From Azoarcus olearius (GTDB lineage: Bacteria > Pseudomonadota > Gammaproteobacteria > Burkholderiales > Rhodocyclaceae), in NCBI RefSeq assembly GCF_001682385.1, contig NZ_CP016210.1:3720001-3784000 (forward strand): 64,000 nucleotides of DNA, written 5' to 3'. The notes beneath the pieces are model-generated. The model saw nothing but the letters and a program-made list of their open reading frames with translations, was not told the DNA's origin and did not search any database. The position numbers were made by a program, and so were the translations under genes. Of the stretch, positions 19,501 through 28,899 are shown piece by piece. Position 1 is the first letter of the stretch; each line of letters starts with the position of its first letter.

Positions 19501-20505
19501 GCCGCGGAGGGGAATGCCGCCGCGATTGAGCGGCGCGGGCGCGGCATTCGCCAACCGCAGCGGACCGCTCAGGATCAGCGCCCCGGCAGGCGAGGCCTGC
19601 GCGCCCAGTTCGGCCTCGACCGTCAGCCGTGCGCTGGGTGCGGCAGCGACGAAGAGCGCCGGGTCGACGCCCTCCAGTCGCAGGCGGACGCCGCGCAAGG
19701 GCAGGTCCTCGAACGGGGTCGCCTCCAGCGTGACGCTCCCCGTGGCCGCGTTGCCGTGCAGGCTGGCCTGGAGCCGGGTCGCGAACAGGGTGCCGTCCGC
19801 GTCGACCGTCGCCTGGAAGAGCTGCCCTGCGTGCTGCCCGTCCAGGCTGGCGCGGGCGCTCAGCGCGAACGGTGCGACCGCAGCGATGCGCGCTTCCGCC
19901 CGCAGGTCGCCAAAGGTGCTGGCGACGGAGAAATCGCGCAGGACGAGCGCTTCGGCGTCGGCGGCGAATCCGCCACGCAGGGTGTTCAGGACGATCGCGG
20001 AGGTGGCGTCCTCGCCCTGTTGCAGCCGCAGGGCGTCGATTTCGATGTGGCTGACGGAAAGCTCGACCGGCAGCGCGAGCGAGGCGGGCGGCGTCGGCGG
20101 CGTACCGTCGGGCGGACCGGGGCGCTGCCGCAAGGCGACGCTGCGGGCGGCAATGCGCTGGATCTCGAGCCGGCCGTGCAGGAGTTCGGCCGGCGTCCAT
20201 TCGAGCACGAAATCATCCACCGTCAGTTCGGTGGAAGGCGAAACGAAGCTCAGCCGCCCGATGCGCAGCGGGCCGAGCAGCCGGCCCCCGGCCTGCTCGA
20301 TGCGCAACTCGCCGGGGGCGATGCGGCTGGCAAGGCGGCCCACGGCCTGCAAGCCGGCTTCGGTGGAGACACTCCAGGCCAGCGCGGCGAGCAGCCCCAG
20401 CAGCGCGGCCGCCAGCAGCAGCGGCCAGCGGCGACGGCGCGCCCGCGGGGGTGCGGGCGCGGGCGGGGCCGGGGGCGCGTTGGCGCTGTCGTCCGGCCCG
20501 TCCAT
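16594..20505 (-). CDS. tamB: Translocation and assembly module subunit TamB-like protein
   Basis: A 1303-residue AsmA-like bridge protein, expected to span the periplasm and help insert outer-membrane proteins or move phospholipids. A cytoplasmic proline-rich start leads to one membrane helix (LLLAAALLGLLAALAW, about residues 30-45); the rest is a long repetitive beta-rich body. The C-terminal DUF490 domain contains GTVNTVGGTYKGYGQRLEI, SEPSVPDPEKLSWIVLGR and a final SVVARGGTDNALDLYYTFAFR-like beta strand that in TamB meets the outer-membrane partner. It starts 3 bases after trpC, so it is cotranscribed with trp genes. No tamA is next to it. Confidence 0.9.
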   Translation of the reverse strand: MDGPDDSANAPPAPPAPAPPRARRRRWPLLLAAALLGLLAALAWSVSTEAGLQAVGRLASRIAPGELRIEQAGGRLLGPLRIGRLSFVSPSTELTVDDFVLEWTPAELLHGRLEIQRIAARSVALRQRPGPPDGTPPTPPASLALPVELSVSHIEIDALRLQQGEDATSAIVLNTLRGGFAADAEALVLRDFSVASTFGDLRAEARIAAVAPFALSARASLDGQHAGQLFQATVDADGTLFATRLQASLHGNAATGSVTLEATPFEDLPLRGVRLRLEGVDPALFVAAAPSARLTVEAELGAQASPAGALILSGPLRLANAAPAPLNRGGIPLRGVAGVLQWSGDEGALEQLAIELAGRARATGRLGWTQQVGAEGLQFELGLSELDLHAMDDRLPAHRLSGDLRGEAGPTRQHARVALRLGGARIEAEGAREVAATGDGSTVTGKALVRDFDPAALFPGAPGGRINLQLDVDGQLAAQNALALRFELPEGRLQGRPVRGKGRLDVVQAPGLLRLEDVAVALDLAGNRIDADGAWGAGKDRLRFVIDAPALDALGYGFGGRMGAAGELTGGAQGAAGEFQLFASALTLPGAMRIDGANASGRLSAGPKGTLVLAAGFSGIGQRGARDNQIDVLRIAVDGRVDAHTVAAEAEGVSGHRVDIGLDGGWNGTTTPGRWVGRLVRLQTEGRFPLRLRAPAALDLGSEQVRLGTAELTAGEAGRIRLDETRWSPASSAFRGSLTGLALGLTTRRDGTPRRGPGPLVLGAEWDLRLADSVEGEARVFRESGDLSVEGEIPTRLGLDGFELRLAARGTRLSGSLAASGAELGELSGSATAALKRAGGVWTVDMDAPLLGSARLAMPSIAWFGRLLQERVETGGRLDGEFTLAGTPAAPYASGRIRGQTLRLALVDQGLILAGGELLADFDRERLRIERLSFISPNRVNPRDNRIPVAALTATPGRLDAQGEIALASGEGAFRFTADRLPLLQRPDRWLILSGRGEAHSTWTSLALDAALRADAGYVEIADTPPPALSDDVVILGREQPAGTPFAISADIRIGLGDALYLSALGVETRLAGAFSLRQRPGQALAAVGTVNTVGGTYKGYGQRLEIERGLVSFQGPVDDPGLNIVALRKGLAVEAGVAITGSARRPQVRLVSEPSVPDPEKLSWIVLGRAPDAAGGADLALLLPAAQALLGGPGGGMTEQLSRSLGFDTFSIGQGELNSSSRTATSKVAGAGTTIASDPTVAGQVLSVGKRLSTDLFLSFEQSLGGAESLVKLTYQLGRRVSVVARGGTDNALDLYYTFAFR

Positions 20506-20508
20506 GCC

Positions 20509-21303
20509 TTAGCCGAACAAGGCGCGCAAACCGGCGCCGGGGTCGGGTACGCGCATGAAGGCCTCCCCGACCAGGAAGGCATTCACGCCGTTCTCGCGCA
20601 TCAAGGCGACATCGGCCGGCGCGAGAATGCCGGACTCGGTGACGACGATGCGGTCCGCCTCCGCCGCCAGCCGCGGCAGCAGACCGAGCGTGGTCTGCAG
20701 CGAGACTTCGAACGTGCGCAGGTTGCGGTTGTTGATGCCGACGAGCGGCGTGCGCAGCTTCAAGGCCTGTTCGAGTTCGGCGCCGTCATGGACCTCGACC
20801 AGCACGCCCATGCCGAGGCCGTGGGCGATCGCCTCCATGTCCTGCATCTCGGTCAGCGAAAGGCAGGCGGCGATCAGCAGGATGGCGTCCGCACCCATCG
20901 CGCGCGCTTCGTACACCTGATAGGCGTCGACGAGGAAATCCTTGCGCAGCGCCGGCAGCGCGCAGGCGGCGCGGGCGGCCTGCAGGTATTCCGGCGCGCC
21001 CTGGAAGAAGGGTTTGTCGGTCAGCACCGACAGGCAGGCCGCGCCCGCGGCCTCGTACGAGGGCGCGATGTCGGCGGGCCGGAAGTCCTCGCGGATCACC
21101 CCTTTGGAGGGACTGGCCTTCTTGATCTCGGCGATCACCGCCGGTCGGCCCGCGGTGATCCTGCCGCGGATCGCGCCGACGAAATCGCGCGCCGCGGGCT
21201 GCGCCTCGGCCTCTGCCCGCACGATGGCGAGCGGTTTGGCCGCAAGCGCGGCGGTGACTTCCTCGCGCTTGACCGCGCAGATCTTCTGCAGGATGTCGCT
21301 CAT
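20509..21303 (-). CDS. trpC: Indole-3-glycerol-phosphate synthase
   Basis: Closes the indole ring from CdRP in tryptophan synthesis. A 264-residue TIM barrel carrying [12 protein letters not shown] (about residues 58-69) with the catalytic Lys, [26 protein letters not shown] and the phosphate-binding VTESGI and FLVGEAFMR. It lacks a fused TrpF. Its ATG overlaps the trpD stop (ATGA), indicating translational coupling, and tamB follows after only 3 bases. Confidence 0.96.
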   Translation of the reverse strand: MSDILQKICAVKREEVTAALAAKPLAIVRAEAEAQPAARDFVGAIRGRITAGRPAVIAEIKKASPSKGVIREDFRPADIAPSYEAAGAACLSVLTDKPFFQGAPEYLQAARAACALPALRKDFLVDAYQVYEARAMGADAILLIAACLSLTEMQDMEAIAHGLGMGVLVEVHDGAELEQALKLRTPLVGINNRNLRTFEVSLQTTLGLLPRLAAEADRIVVTESGILAPADVALMRENGVNAFLVGEAFMRVPDPGAGLRALFG

Positions 21304-22340
21304 CAGGCGCCTCCGAACTTGCGCGTGAATTGCACGTACTCGTCCAGCTTGGCCCGTGCCGCGCCGCTCGCGACGAGTTCGCGCGCGCGGACGATGCCGG
21401 CCTCGATGGAATCGACCAGGTTGGCCGCATACAGCGCAACCCCTGCGTTGAAGATGACGATCTCGCGCGCCGGCCCGGGCTGGTTTTCCAGCGCACCCAC
21501 CAGCACCCGGCGCGATTCGTCGGCATCCTCGACACGCAGGTTGCGGCTGCCGACCATCGCCAGGCCGTAGTCTTCCGGGTGGATCTCGTATTCGCTGACC
21601 TCGCCGTCCTTCAGTTCGCCCACCATCGTGGCGGCGCCGAGGCTGACTTCGTCCATGCCGTCCAGGCCGTGCACCACCAGCACGTGGTTGGCGCCAAGGC
21701 GTTCCATTACGCGCACCAGGATGCCGACGAGGTCCGGGTGGAACACGCCGAGCAGGGTATTGGGCGCGCCGGCCGGGTTGGTGAGCGGGCCGAGGATGTT
21801 GAAGATGGTGCGCACGCCCATCTCGCGCCGCACCGGGGCGACGTTCTTCATCGCGCTGTGGTGGCTGGGTGCGAACATGAAGCCGATGCCGGTGGCCTGC
21901 ACGCATTCGGCCACCTGCTCGGGCGTCAGCATGATGTTGGCGCCGAGCGCTTCGAGCGCGTCCGCACTGCCGGACTTGGACGACACGCTGCGGTTGCCAT
22001 GCTTGGCAACGCGCGCCCCCGCTGCCGCAGTGACGAAGATGGTGGCGGTGGAGATGTTGAAAGTGTGCGAGCCGTCGCCGCCGGTGCCGACGACGTCGAT
22101 GAAGTGGTCGTGCGGCGGCGGCACCACCACCTTGGTGGCGAGTTCGCGCATCACGGTGGCGGCGGCGGTGATCTCGCCGATGGTTTCCTTCTTGACGCGC
22201 AGGCCGGTGAGGATGGCGGCGGTCATCACCGGCGAGACTTCGCCGGCCATGATCTGGCGCATCAGCGACAGCATTTCGTCGAAGAAGATTTCGCGGTGTT
22301 CGATGGTGCGCTGGAGCGCTTGCTGGGCGGTAATCGTCAT
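21303..22340 (-). CDS. trpD: Anthranilate phosphoribosyltransferase
   Basis: Joins anthranilate to PRPP in the second step of tryptophan synthesis. 345 residues with the PRPP loop [17 protein letters not shown] near residue 83, [21 protein letters not shown] for anthranilate and metal binding, and [20 protein letters not shown]. Stand-alone enzyme, not fused to TrpG. Second of the trpG-D-C run, 15 bases after trpG, with its stop overlapping trpC. Confidence 0.97.
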
Positions 22341-22355
22341 GGTCGCGTGTTCCGG

Positions 22356-22943
22356 TCAGGCGGCGGCAGGCAGGCTGCGGGTCGAGTCGAGGAAGTTCTT
22401 CAGCAGGTCATGGCCGCGCTCGGTCATGATCGATTCGGGGTGGAACTGCACGCCTTCGACGTCCAGCGTCTTGTGGCGCACGCCCATGATCTCGCCATCG
22501 TCCGTCCAGGCGGTTACTTCAAGACAGTCGGGCAGGCTGGCGCGTTCGATCGCGAGCGAATGGTAGCGGGTGCAGGTGAGCGGATTGGGCAGCCCGCGGA
22601 ACACGCCGAGGTCCTTGTGATGCACCGGCGAGGTCTTGCCATGCATGAGTTTCTGCGCATGGACGATGCGGCCGCCGAAGGCGGCGCCGATGCTCTGGTG
22701 GCCGAGGCAGACGCCGAGGATGGGGAGTTTGCCTGCAAATTCGCGGATTGCCGCCACCGAGATACCCGCCTCCGCCGGCGAGCACGGCCCGGGCGAGATG
22801 ACGAGGTGGTCGGGCTTCATGTGGGCGATCTGCTCGAGGGTGATTTCATCGTTGCGGAACACCTTCACCTCGGCGCCGAGTTCGCCGAAGTACTGCACCA
22901 GGTTGTAGGTGAAGCTGTCGTAGTTGTCGATCATCAGCAACAT
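22356..22943 (-). CDS. trpG: Anthranilate synthase component II (glutamine amidotransferase)
   Basis: Supplies ammonia from glutamine to TrpE; may also serve PabB. 195 residues of class I amidotransferase: the start [19 protein letters not shown], an oxyanion loop [11 protein letters not shown], the nucleophile Cys in [10 protein letters not shown] near residue 79, and the His-Glu pair in VQFHPESI. No fused domain. It lies downstream of trpE but is separated from it by 356 bases that contain a long inverted repeat. Confidence 0.96.
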   Translation of the reverse strand: MLLMIDNYDSFTYNLVQYFGELGAEVKVFRNDEITLEQIAHMKPDHLVISPGPCSPAEAGISVAAIREFAGKLPILGVCLGHQSIGAAFGGRIVHAQKLMHGKTSPVHHKDLGVFRGLPNPLTCTRYHSLAIERASLPDCLEVTAWTDDGEIMGVRHKTLDVEGVQFHPESIMTERGHDLLKNFLDSTRSLPAAA

Positions 22944-23299
22944 GTCGGTTTTCCTTTTCGCTGCGTCGCGACCGGTGTGGGTTGCGACGCTATGGAATTT
23001 CTGTGGGCGCTGGGCGGCTAGTGGCTGAACCGTTTGGGCGCTGCGGAGGCTGCGCGGAGTTCCTTCCGCCGGCTGCGGAACTCGCCCTTCGGGCTCGGAC
23101 AGTCCTCGCCGGCTCCAGGAACACCCCACATCCTCCACGAATCACCGCTCGCGGCCTTCGAGCCTTCGCCACCACGAGGCGACAGGGGTGGTGTTTGCGG
23201 AAGGGCGAGGACTGTCCGAGCGAGCGAGTTCCGCAGAACTGGAACAAATACCACCCGTGCCGCCGGTTTCAGCTCACCAAGCCACCAGCGGCACAAACC
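22944..23299. other. Gene-free stretch between trpE and trpG
   Basis: No convincing gene is seen in these 356 bases; short open frames here follow the inverted repeat and look like chance. The stretch holds the interrupted inverted repeat at 23073-23236. Nothing like a strong promoter is obvious directly before trpG. Confidence 0.6.
23073..23236. repeat. Long interrupted inverted repeat (MITE-like) between trpE and trpG
   Basis: The left arm (23073-23110) and right arm (23204-23236) are reverse complements over two blocks: a 13-base block CTGCGGAACTCGC and an 18-base block GCTCGGACAGTCCTCGCC. Between the blocks the left arm has 7 extra bases and the right arm 2. The loop is about 93 bases and its ends are also loosely symmetric (AACACCCC versus GGTGGTGTT). 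No transposase is present. It may be a non-autonomous mobile repeat. Confidence 0.75.
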
Positions 23300-24772
23300 T
23301 CAAACCTGCGTATCCAGCCCGCCCTCGGCCATCTCGGCCGCCCGCAGCATGGCGCGCGCCTTGTTCTGCGTTTCCTGCCATTCGGCGTCCGGGTCGGAAT
23401 CGGCAACGATGCCCGCCCCCGCCTGCACGTGGATCTGACCGTCCTTCAGCACCGCGGTGCGGATCGCGATTGCCAGGTCCATGTCGCCGTGGAAACCGAC
23501 ATAACCCACCGACCCGGCGTAGATGCCCCGCTTGACCGGCTCCAGCTCGTCGATGATCTCCATCGCGCGCAGCTTGGGCGCGCCCGACACCGTGCCGGCC
23601 GGGAAAGTGGCGCGCAGCACCGCCAGCGCGTCCAGCCCCTCCTTCAACTGTCCTTCGACGTTGGACACGATATGCATCACGTGGGAATAGCGCTCGACGG
23701 TAAAGCGTTCGGTGACCTTCACCGTACCCGTCTCCGACACCCGGCCGGCATCGTTGCGGCCGAGATCGAGCAACTGCAGGTGCTCCGCGCACTCCTTCTG
23801 GTCGGCCAGCAGGTCCTCTTCCAGCGCTGCATCCTCGGCGACGGTAGCGCCGCGCTTGCGGGTGCCGGCGATCGGCCGCACTGTCACCGTATCGTCCTCC
23901 AGCCGCACCAGGATTTCCGGCGAGGCGCCGACGACATGAAAGTCCTCGAGGTTGAAGTAGAACATGTAGGGCGAAGGATTCAGCGAGCGGATCGCCCGGT
24001 AAAGCGCCATCGGATGCGCGGCGAACGGCTTGCTCATGCGCTGCGACAACACCACCTGCATGATGTCGCCGTCGACGATGTACTGCTTGGCGCGGCGCAC
24101 CGCGTCCTTGAAGGCCTCCTCGCCGAAGCTGGAGACCGCCGGCGCGGACTCGGCGCGCGACTCCTCCGGGATGGCCACCGGCGCGCGCAGCCGGGCGAGC
24201 AGTTCCTGCAGGCGCTTCTTGGCGCGCTTGAAGGCGCCCGGCACCTCGGGCTCGGCATACACCACCAGCGTGAGCTTGCCGGTGAGGTTGTCGACGATGG
24301 CGATCTCCTCCGACAGCATCAGCAGGATGTCCGGCGTACCGATCGCGTCGGGTTTGTCGGTCTTGGCGAGGCGGGGCTCGATGTAGCGCACGGTGTCGTA
24401 GCCGAAGCAACCAACCAACCCACCCGCGAAGCGCGGCAGATGCTCGCGGGGCGGCACCTTGATGCGGTTCATGAACTCGGCGACGAAGTTGAGCGGGTCG
24501 CCGTAGTCGCGGCGCTCGACGAGGCGGTTGCCGGTGAGCAGCAGCGCCGAACGGCCATACACCTCGATGCGCGTCGGCGATGCGAGACCGATGAAGGAGT
24601 AACGGCCGAAGCGCTCGCCGCCCTGCACCGATTCCAGCAGGTAGGTGTAGGGCTCGTTGGCGAGCTTCAGGTAGATGGAGAGCGGCGTGTCGAGATCGGC
24701 GAAGGTCTCGAGCGTGACCGGGATGCGGTTGTAGCCCTGTTCAGCCAGGGCATTGAATTCCTGTTCGAGCAT
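23300..24772 (-). CDS. trpE: Anthranilate synthase component I
   Basis: Converts chorismate and ammonia to anthranilate, the committed step to tryptophan. 490 residues. The N-terminal [19 protein letters not shown] carries the LLES element used for tryptophan feedback inhibition. The C-terminal chorismate domain shows [24 protein letters not shown], the PIAGTRKRG loop, [10 protein letters not shown], and [18 protein letters not shown]. Not fused to TrpG. Preceded by a candidate leader peptide gene (24883-24978), so expression is probably also set by attenuation. Confidence 0.97.
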   Translation of the reverse strand: MLEQEFNALAEQGYNRIPVTLETFADLDTPLSIYLKLANEPYTYLLESVQGGERFGRYSFIGLASPTRIEVYGRSALLLTGNRLVERRDYGDPLNFVAEFMNRIKVPPREHLPRFAGGLVGCFGYDTVRYIEPRLAKTDKPDAIGTPDILLMLSEEIAIVDNLTGKLTLVVYAEPEVPGAFKRAKKRLQELLARLRAPVAIPEESRAESAPAVSSFGEEAFKDAVRRAKQYIVDGDIMQVVLSQRMSKPFAAHPMALYRAIRSLNPSPYMFYFNLEDFHVVGASPEILVRLEDDTVTVRPIAGTRKRGATVAEDAALEEDLLADQKECAEHLQLLDLGRNDAGRVSETGTVKVTERFTVERYSHVMHIVSNVEGQLKEGLDALAVLRATFPAGTVSGAPKLRAMEIIDELEPVKRGIYAGSVGYVGFHGDMDLAIAIRTAVLKDGQIHVQAGAGIVADSDPDAEWQETQNKARAMLRAAEMAEGGLDTQV

Positions 24773-24882
24773 GGGTGCTCCACGAAAACGGTTGATCCGG
24801 AAGACTGCTGGGCGGGTGGAGCCGGCGGAGGTGCGCGCCAGGAGGCGCAGTCAGGTGCCGGGACCCGCGAGGGGTTCGCGTA

Positions 24883-24978
24883 TTAGTGGCCCAGAGGCCA
24901 ACGCCAGCCGCCACGCCAGTCGAGGCATGGGGAGACGGTCGCAAAATCCTTTTCCGGGAACCGCTGTTCGAGAGTCAC
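24883..24978 (-). CDS. trpL: Candidate trp leader peptide, 31 residues with three Trp codons
   Basis: A short frame 110 bases upstream of trpE, GTG start at 24978, ends in DWRGGWRWPLGH then TAA; three Trp codons lie within seven codons (residues 21, 25 and 27), the sort of cluster used in ribosome-mediated attenuation. A purine-rich AGAAAG lies 4 bases before the GTG. The last Trp codon is inside a short hairpin, TGGCC/GGCCA, and further hairpins (CGCGA/TCGCG and GCGCC/GGCGC) follow before trpE. None has a good T-run, so the stop mechanism may not be a classic terminator. The frame, its position and the Trp density are seen; the role is inference. Confidence 0.6.
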   Translation of the reverse strand: MTLEQRFPEKDFATVSPCLDWRGGWRWPLGH

Positions 24979-25031
24979 GATGCTTTCTGTGTGAGGTGAG
25001 CTACCGCAGCTGGAGCGGCGCTGTCCGGCGT

Positions 25032-25703
25032 TCATGCCGGAATGATATGGTCCAGCGCCTGAAGTGCGTCGGATAGTAGCCCATCGCATTCGATAGTGTC
25101 CACCGGCATGCCCTCGCTGTAGCCATAGCTGACAAGCAGCACCGGCATGCCCGCAGCGCGGGCCGCGAGCGCGTCGTTGGCCGAGTCGCCGATCATCACG
25201 GCCTCGCGCGGACTCACGCCGAGCAGCTCGCAGGCATGGACCAGCATCGCCGGATCGGGCTTCTTCACCGGCAGCGTGTCGCCGCTGACGACGGCCTGGA
25301 AATAGCGGGCGATGTCCATGCGTTCGAGCAGCGGCAGGGTGAAATCGCCCGCCTTGTTGGTCACCACCGCCAGCCGGAAGCCGCGCGCGGCCATCGCCTC
25401 CAGGGTTTCGACGACCCCCGGATAGGCGCGCGTGCCGAGACCGTTGACCACGGTGTAATGGCGCCGGAAGACCGGGATCGCAGCGTCGATCTCGGCTTCG
25501 CTCGCTTCCGCGTTCTCGGTGAGGCAACGCCGCACGAGGTTGGGCAGGCCTTTGCCGACGAAGCTGTGGATTTCCTCCAACGGGCGTTGCGGCCGACCGA
25601 GTTCGGCGAGCATGCGGTTGGCTGCTTCGGCGAGGTCGCCGATGGTGTCGAGCAGCGTGCCGTCGAGGTCGAACAGCACTGCGCGGGCGGGAAAATGCGT
25701 CAT
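25032..25703 (-). CDS. gph: Phosphoglycolate phosphatase
   Basis: HAD-family phosphatase, 223 residues, expected to clear 2-phosphoglycolate. The HAD motifs are intact: FDLDGTLLDT near residue 11 with nucleophile and acid/base Asp, VVTNK for motif II, KPDPAMLVHACELLG for the Lys, and MIGDSANDALAARAAG for the metal-binding Asp pair. A helical cap follows motif I. It starts 9 bases after rpe, a frequent pairing in proteobacteria, and precedes the trp leader by 53 bases, so trpE may receive some read-through. Confidence 0.93.
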   Translation of the reverse strand: MTHFPARAVLFDLDGTLLDTIGDLAEAANRMLAELGRPQRPLEEIHSFVGKGLPNLVRRCLTENAEASEAEIDAAIPVFRRHYTVVNGLGTRAYPGVVETLEAMAARGFRLAVVTNKAGDFTLPLLERMDIARYFQAVVSGDTLPVKKPDPAMLVHACELLGVSPREAVMIGDSANDALAARAAGMPVLLVSYGYSEGMPVDTIECDGLLSDALQALDHIIPA

Positions 25704-25712
25704 CGCGTTCGC

Positions 25713-26414
25713 TCAGCCCGGGGCGCCGACCGCGGCAAGCTCGGCACGCAGCGCGCCGATCACGCCGTCGTAGCGGTTGGGGTCGCTGTCCTTGCCCGCA
25801 CCGAACACGGCGGAACCCGCGACGAAGGTGTCCGCGCCCGCACGGGCAATCTCCGCGATGTTGTCCACCTTCACGCCGCCGTCGATCTCCAGCAGGATGC
25901 GGCGGCCGCTCTGCGCCTCGTAGGCGTCGAGCCTTGCACGCGCGGCACGCAGCTTGTTGAGCGTTTCGGGAATGAACTTCTGCCCGCCGAAACCGGGGTT
26001 TACGCTCATCAGCAGCACCACGTCGAGCTTGTCCATGACGTGGTCCATGTAGTGCAGCGGGGTGGCTGGGTTGAACACCAGGCCGGCCTGGCAGCCGGAG
26101 TCACGGATCAGGCCGAGACTGCGGTCGATGTGCTCGGAAGCCTCGGGATGGAAGGTGATGATGTTGGCGCCGGCCTTGGCGAAGTCGGGAATGATGCGGT
26201 CGACCGGCTTCACCATCAGATGGACGTCGATCGGCGCGGTGGTGACCGGGCGCAAGGCCTCGCACACCAGCGGGCCGATGGTGAGATTGGGGACGTAATG
26301 GTTGTCCATCACGTCGAAGTGGATCCAGTCCGCGCCGGACGCCACGACCTGGCTCACTTCCTCGCCGAGTCGCGCGAAGTTGGCGGATAGGATGCTGGGG
26401 GCGATGCGGAACAT
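25713..26414 (-). CDS. rpe: Ribulose-phosphate 3-epimerase
   Basis: Interconverts ribulose 5-phosphate and xylulose 5-phosphate in the pentose phosphate and, where present, Calvin pathways. A 233-residue TIM barrel opening with [16 protein letters not shown] (about residues 5-20); metal and catalytic residues are in [37 protein letters not shown] and EIDGGV. The C-terminal phosphate site is FVAGSAVFG. Followed closely by gph and preceded by the GspE-like ATPase gene on the same strand. Confidence 0.97.
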   Translation of the reverse strand: MFRIAPSILSANFARLGEEVSQVVASGADWIHFDVMDNHYVPNLTIGPLVCEALRPVTTAPIDVHLMVKPVDRIIPDFAKAGANIITFHPEASEHIDRSLGLIRDSGCQAGLVFNPATPLHYMDHVMDKLDVVLLMSVNPGFGGQKFIPETLNKLRAARARLDAYEAQSGRRILLEIDGGVKVDNIAEIARAGADTFVAGSAVFGAGKDSDPNRYDGVIGALRAELAAVGAPG

Positions 26415-26470
26415 GGGGAACTCCAGAAGCGGAAGGGCGGCATTCTAACCGCCCCGCCGCTGGCCCGCGA

Positions 26471-28831
26471 TCAGCGCAGGCAGACCTTGCGTACCTGCTT
26501 GAGGTCGGTGATGCCCCCCAGCACCTTCTCGATGCCGTCCTGGCGCAGGGTGCGCATGCCGTCCTGCAGCGCAACCGCCAGCATCTGGGCGAGGTGGCCG
26601 CGCCCCTGGATCACGCGCTTGATCGCCTCCGTGCCGACCATCAGCTCATGCAGGCCGACACGGCCGCGGTAGCCGTGATTGCACTCCGGGCAGCCCACCG
26701 CGCGATACAGCGTAAACCGCCCTTCGCCATCGGCATGGTGCGCCCGCCATTGCGACAGGACCTCGGCCCGGGCGCCTTCCGGGTCGGCCTGGAAGGCGGC
26801 GGTGAGGTGCATGTCGGCGCAGTACTCGTCGAGCAGGTGCTCGATCTCAGCATCTTCCGCGATATAGGCCTGGCGGCAGTGCCGGCACAAGCGCTTGGCC
26901 AGGCGCTGCGCGAGCACGCCGAGCAGCGCATCCGAGAAATTGAACGGATCCATCCCCATGTCGAGCAGCCGGATGACCGACTCCGGCGCGCTGTTGGTGT
27001 GCAGCGTCGACAGCACGAGGTGGCCGGTGAGCGACGCCTCGATGCCGACCGACACCGTTTCCTCGTCACGCATCTCGCCGACCATGATCACGTCCGGGTC
27101 GGCGCGCAGGAAGGCGCGCATCATGGTGGCGAAGTCCAGCCCGGCCTTGCGGTTCACCTGCACCTGGCGCAGGCCCTTCTGGGTGATTTCGACCGGATCC
27201 TCGATCGTCCAGATCTTGGTTTCCGGGGTGTTGATGTAGCCGAGGATGGAGTGCAGCGTGGTGGTCTTGCCGGAGCCGGTGGGGCCGCAGACGAAGAACA
27301 CGCCGTAAGGCTTGGTAATGGTCTCGCGCAGGCGTTCGAGGTTGCGCGGTGAGAGCGCGAGTTCGCCCAGCGGCAGCGGCTCGCTGTGCGCGAGGATGCG
27401 CATCACCACGTCCTCGGTGCCGCCGGCGGTGGGCACCGTAGCCACCCGCAGTTCGATATCCAGCGGGGCATACTTGCGGAACTTGATCTTGCCGTCCTGC
27501 GGGCGGCGACGCTCGGAGATGTCGAGGTCGCACATGATCTTGATGCGCGTGATCAACGGATTGCGGTAGCTCGCCGGCACCTCGATGTAGGGCACCAGGG
27601 TGCCGTCCTTGCGGAACCGGATCAGCGTCTTTTCCTTGCCCGGGCGCGGCTCGACGTGGATGTCGGATGCGCCCTGCTTGTAGGCGTCGATGATGACCTT
27701 GTTGACCAGCTTGACGAGTTCGTTGTCGGCAGCGGCATTGACGTCGTCCGACAGCGAACCTTCGTCGTTGTCGTCGTCCAGGCCCATCAGCAGGTCGTTG
27801 ACCGAGCTGGTGTCAAGTTGGGCTTCGAAGAACTGGTTCACGGTGCGGTCGAATTCACCGCGGGTGGTGACACGGAACGCGAGCTTCTTGCGGGGGAAGA
27901 CATTTTCGGCGATGCGGGAAGCACGCACCTGCTCCGGGTCGGTGGTCATGATGACCACGCCTTCGGTCGTTTCCTCCAGCGGCAGCCACTGACTTTGCTG
28001 GACGTAGTCGCGCTTGATGTTGCGCAGCAGGTCCATCGGCTTCACGCGGTCGGCACGATACGGCTCGTAAGGCACGCCGTAGAAGCGCGCGGCCGCTTCG
28101 CCCACTTCGGCCTCGGTCAGGCGATAGTCGGTGATCAGCACCACCTCCACCGGGATGCCGCTCTCGCGCCCCTTGCGCGTGGCGTTGCCCAGTTCCTCCG
28201 GCGTGATGCGTCCGTCCGCGACCAGTGCGTCAAAGCGGGAGCGGGCCTGCAGCGTGGCCTGGGCCTGGTGACGGCCAAAGGCAACGCCGAGCGTCTGTGC
28301 CAGGCCGAGCAGCCCTTCCTCGGCGAAGCCGGAAAACACCGCGCCCGCGCCCAGGTTGATCAGCTGGATCACGCCTTCGAGCTTGCCGCTGTCGGGGTTG
28401 GTGATGGGCGCCGCCAGCATCTGGCGGGCGCGATAACCGGTCGCCTCATCCACCTCGCGGCGGAATTCCAGCTTGGGCGAGATCGCGTGAAGTTCGTCGG
28501 CGTCGTAGACGTCCGCGATATTGAGCAGCTTGCCGGTAGCGGCGACATAACCCGCAACGCTGTTCTCGGCGATCGGCAGCCGGATGTTCTGCACGCTCTG
28601 CAGTCCCGTCTTGACCTTGGTGGCAATGACGGTGCCGTTCTCCTCCACCACGTAGATCGACAGGCGCTCGACATCGAACAGCGCGCAAATGTCGGCCGAC
28701 AGCTCGAAGATGATCTCGTCGATGTCCTGGGTGGCGTGGATTCGCGTGGTGATGGCCTGCAGGCCCTTGAAGAAGGCCAGCCGGCGGGCGACGTCTCCGC
28801 CCGCGGGCGCCTTGCCCGGCGTTGCGCTCAT
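26471..28831 (-). CDS. GspE/PilB-type secretion ATPase with N-terminal GAF domain
   Basis: A 786-residue hexameric ATPase of the type II secretion / type IV pilus family carrying an unusual sensory head. About residues 15-195 form a GAF domain (RLAFFKGLQAITTRIHAT, then ENGTVIATKVK and the ISPKLEFRREVDEATGYR region). An MshEN/GspE-II-like domain follows (ITPEELGNATRKGRESGIP). The motor has Walker A GPTGSGKTTTLHSI near residue 540, Walker B VGEMRDEETVSVGIEAS, a His box LVLSTLHTNSA and zinc cysteines CRHCRQ and CPECNHGYRGR. It lies away from pilus genes and within a cluster of signalling proteins, so it may drive a pilus or secretion step under second-messenger control. Partner platform proteins are not in the window. 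Confidence 0.88.
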   Translation of the reverse strand: MSATPGKAPAGGDVARRLAFFKGLQAITTRIHATQDIDEIIFELSADICALFDVERLSIYVVEENGTVIATKVKTGLQSVQNIRLPIAENSVAGYVAATGKLLNIADVYDADELHAISPKLEFRREVDEATGYRARQMLAAPITNPDSGKLEGVIQLINLGAGAVFSGFAEEGLLGLAQTLGVAFGRHQAQATLQARSRFDALVADGRITPEELGNATRKGRESGIPVEVVLITDYRLTEAEVGEAAARFYGVPYEPYRADRVKPMDLLRNIKRDYVQQSQWLPLEETTEGVVIMTTDPEQVRASRIAENVFPRKKLAFRVTTRGEFDRTVNQFFEAQLDTSSVNDLLMGLDDDNDEGSLSDDVNAAADNELVKLVNKVIIDAYKQGASDIHVEPRPGKEKTLIRFRKDGTLVPYIEVPASYRNPLITRIKIMCDLDISERRRPQDGKIKFRKYAPLDIELRVATVPTAGGTEDVVMRILAHSEPLPLGELALSPRNLERLRETITKPYGVFFVCGPTGSGKTTTLHSILGYINTPETKIWTIEDPVEITQKGLRQVQVNRKAGLDFATMMRAFLRADPDVIMVGEMRDEETVSVGIEASLTGHLVLSTLHTNSAPESVIRLLDMGMDPFNFSDALLGVLAQRLAKRLCRHCRQAYIAEDAEIEHLLDEYCADMHLTAAFQADPEGARAEVLSQWRAHHADGEGRFTLYRAVGCPECNHGYRGRVGLHELMVGTEAIKRVIQGRGHLAQMLAVALQDGMRTLRQDGIEKVLGGITDLKQVRKVCLR

Positions 28832-28899
28832 GGTGGATCGTGGCGTGTCGATCGAAGGTGGGCCGTCATTCTAACGGCTCGTCGGCAACGCTGTCCGCG

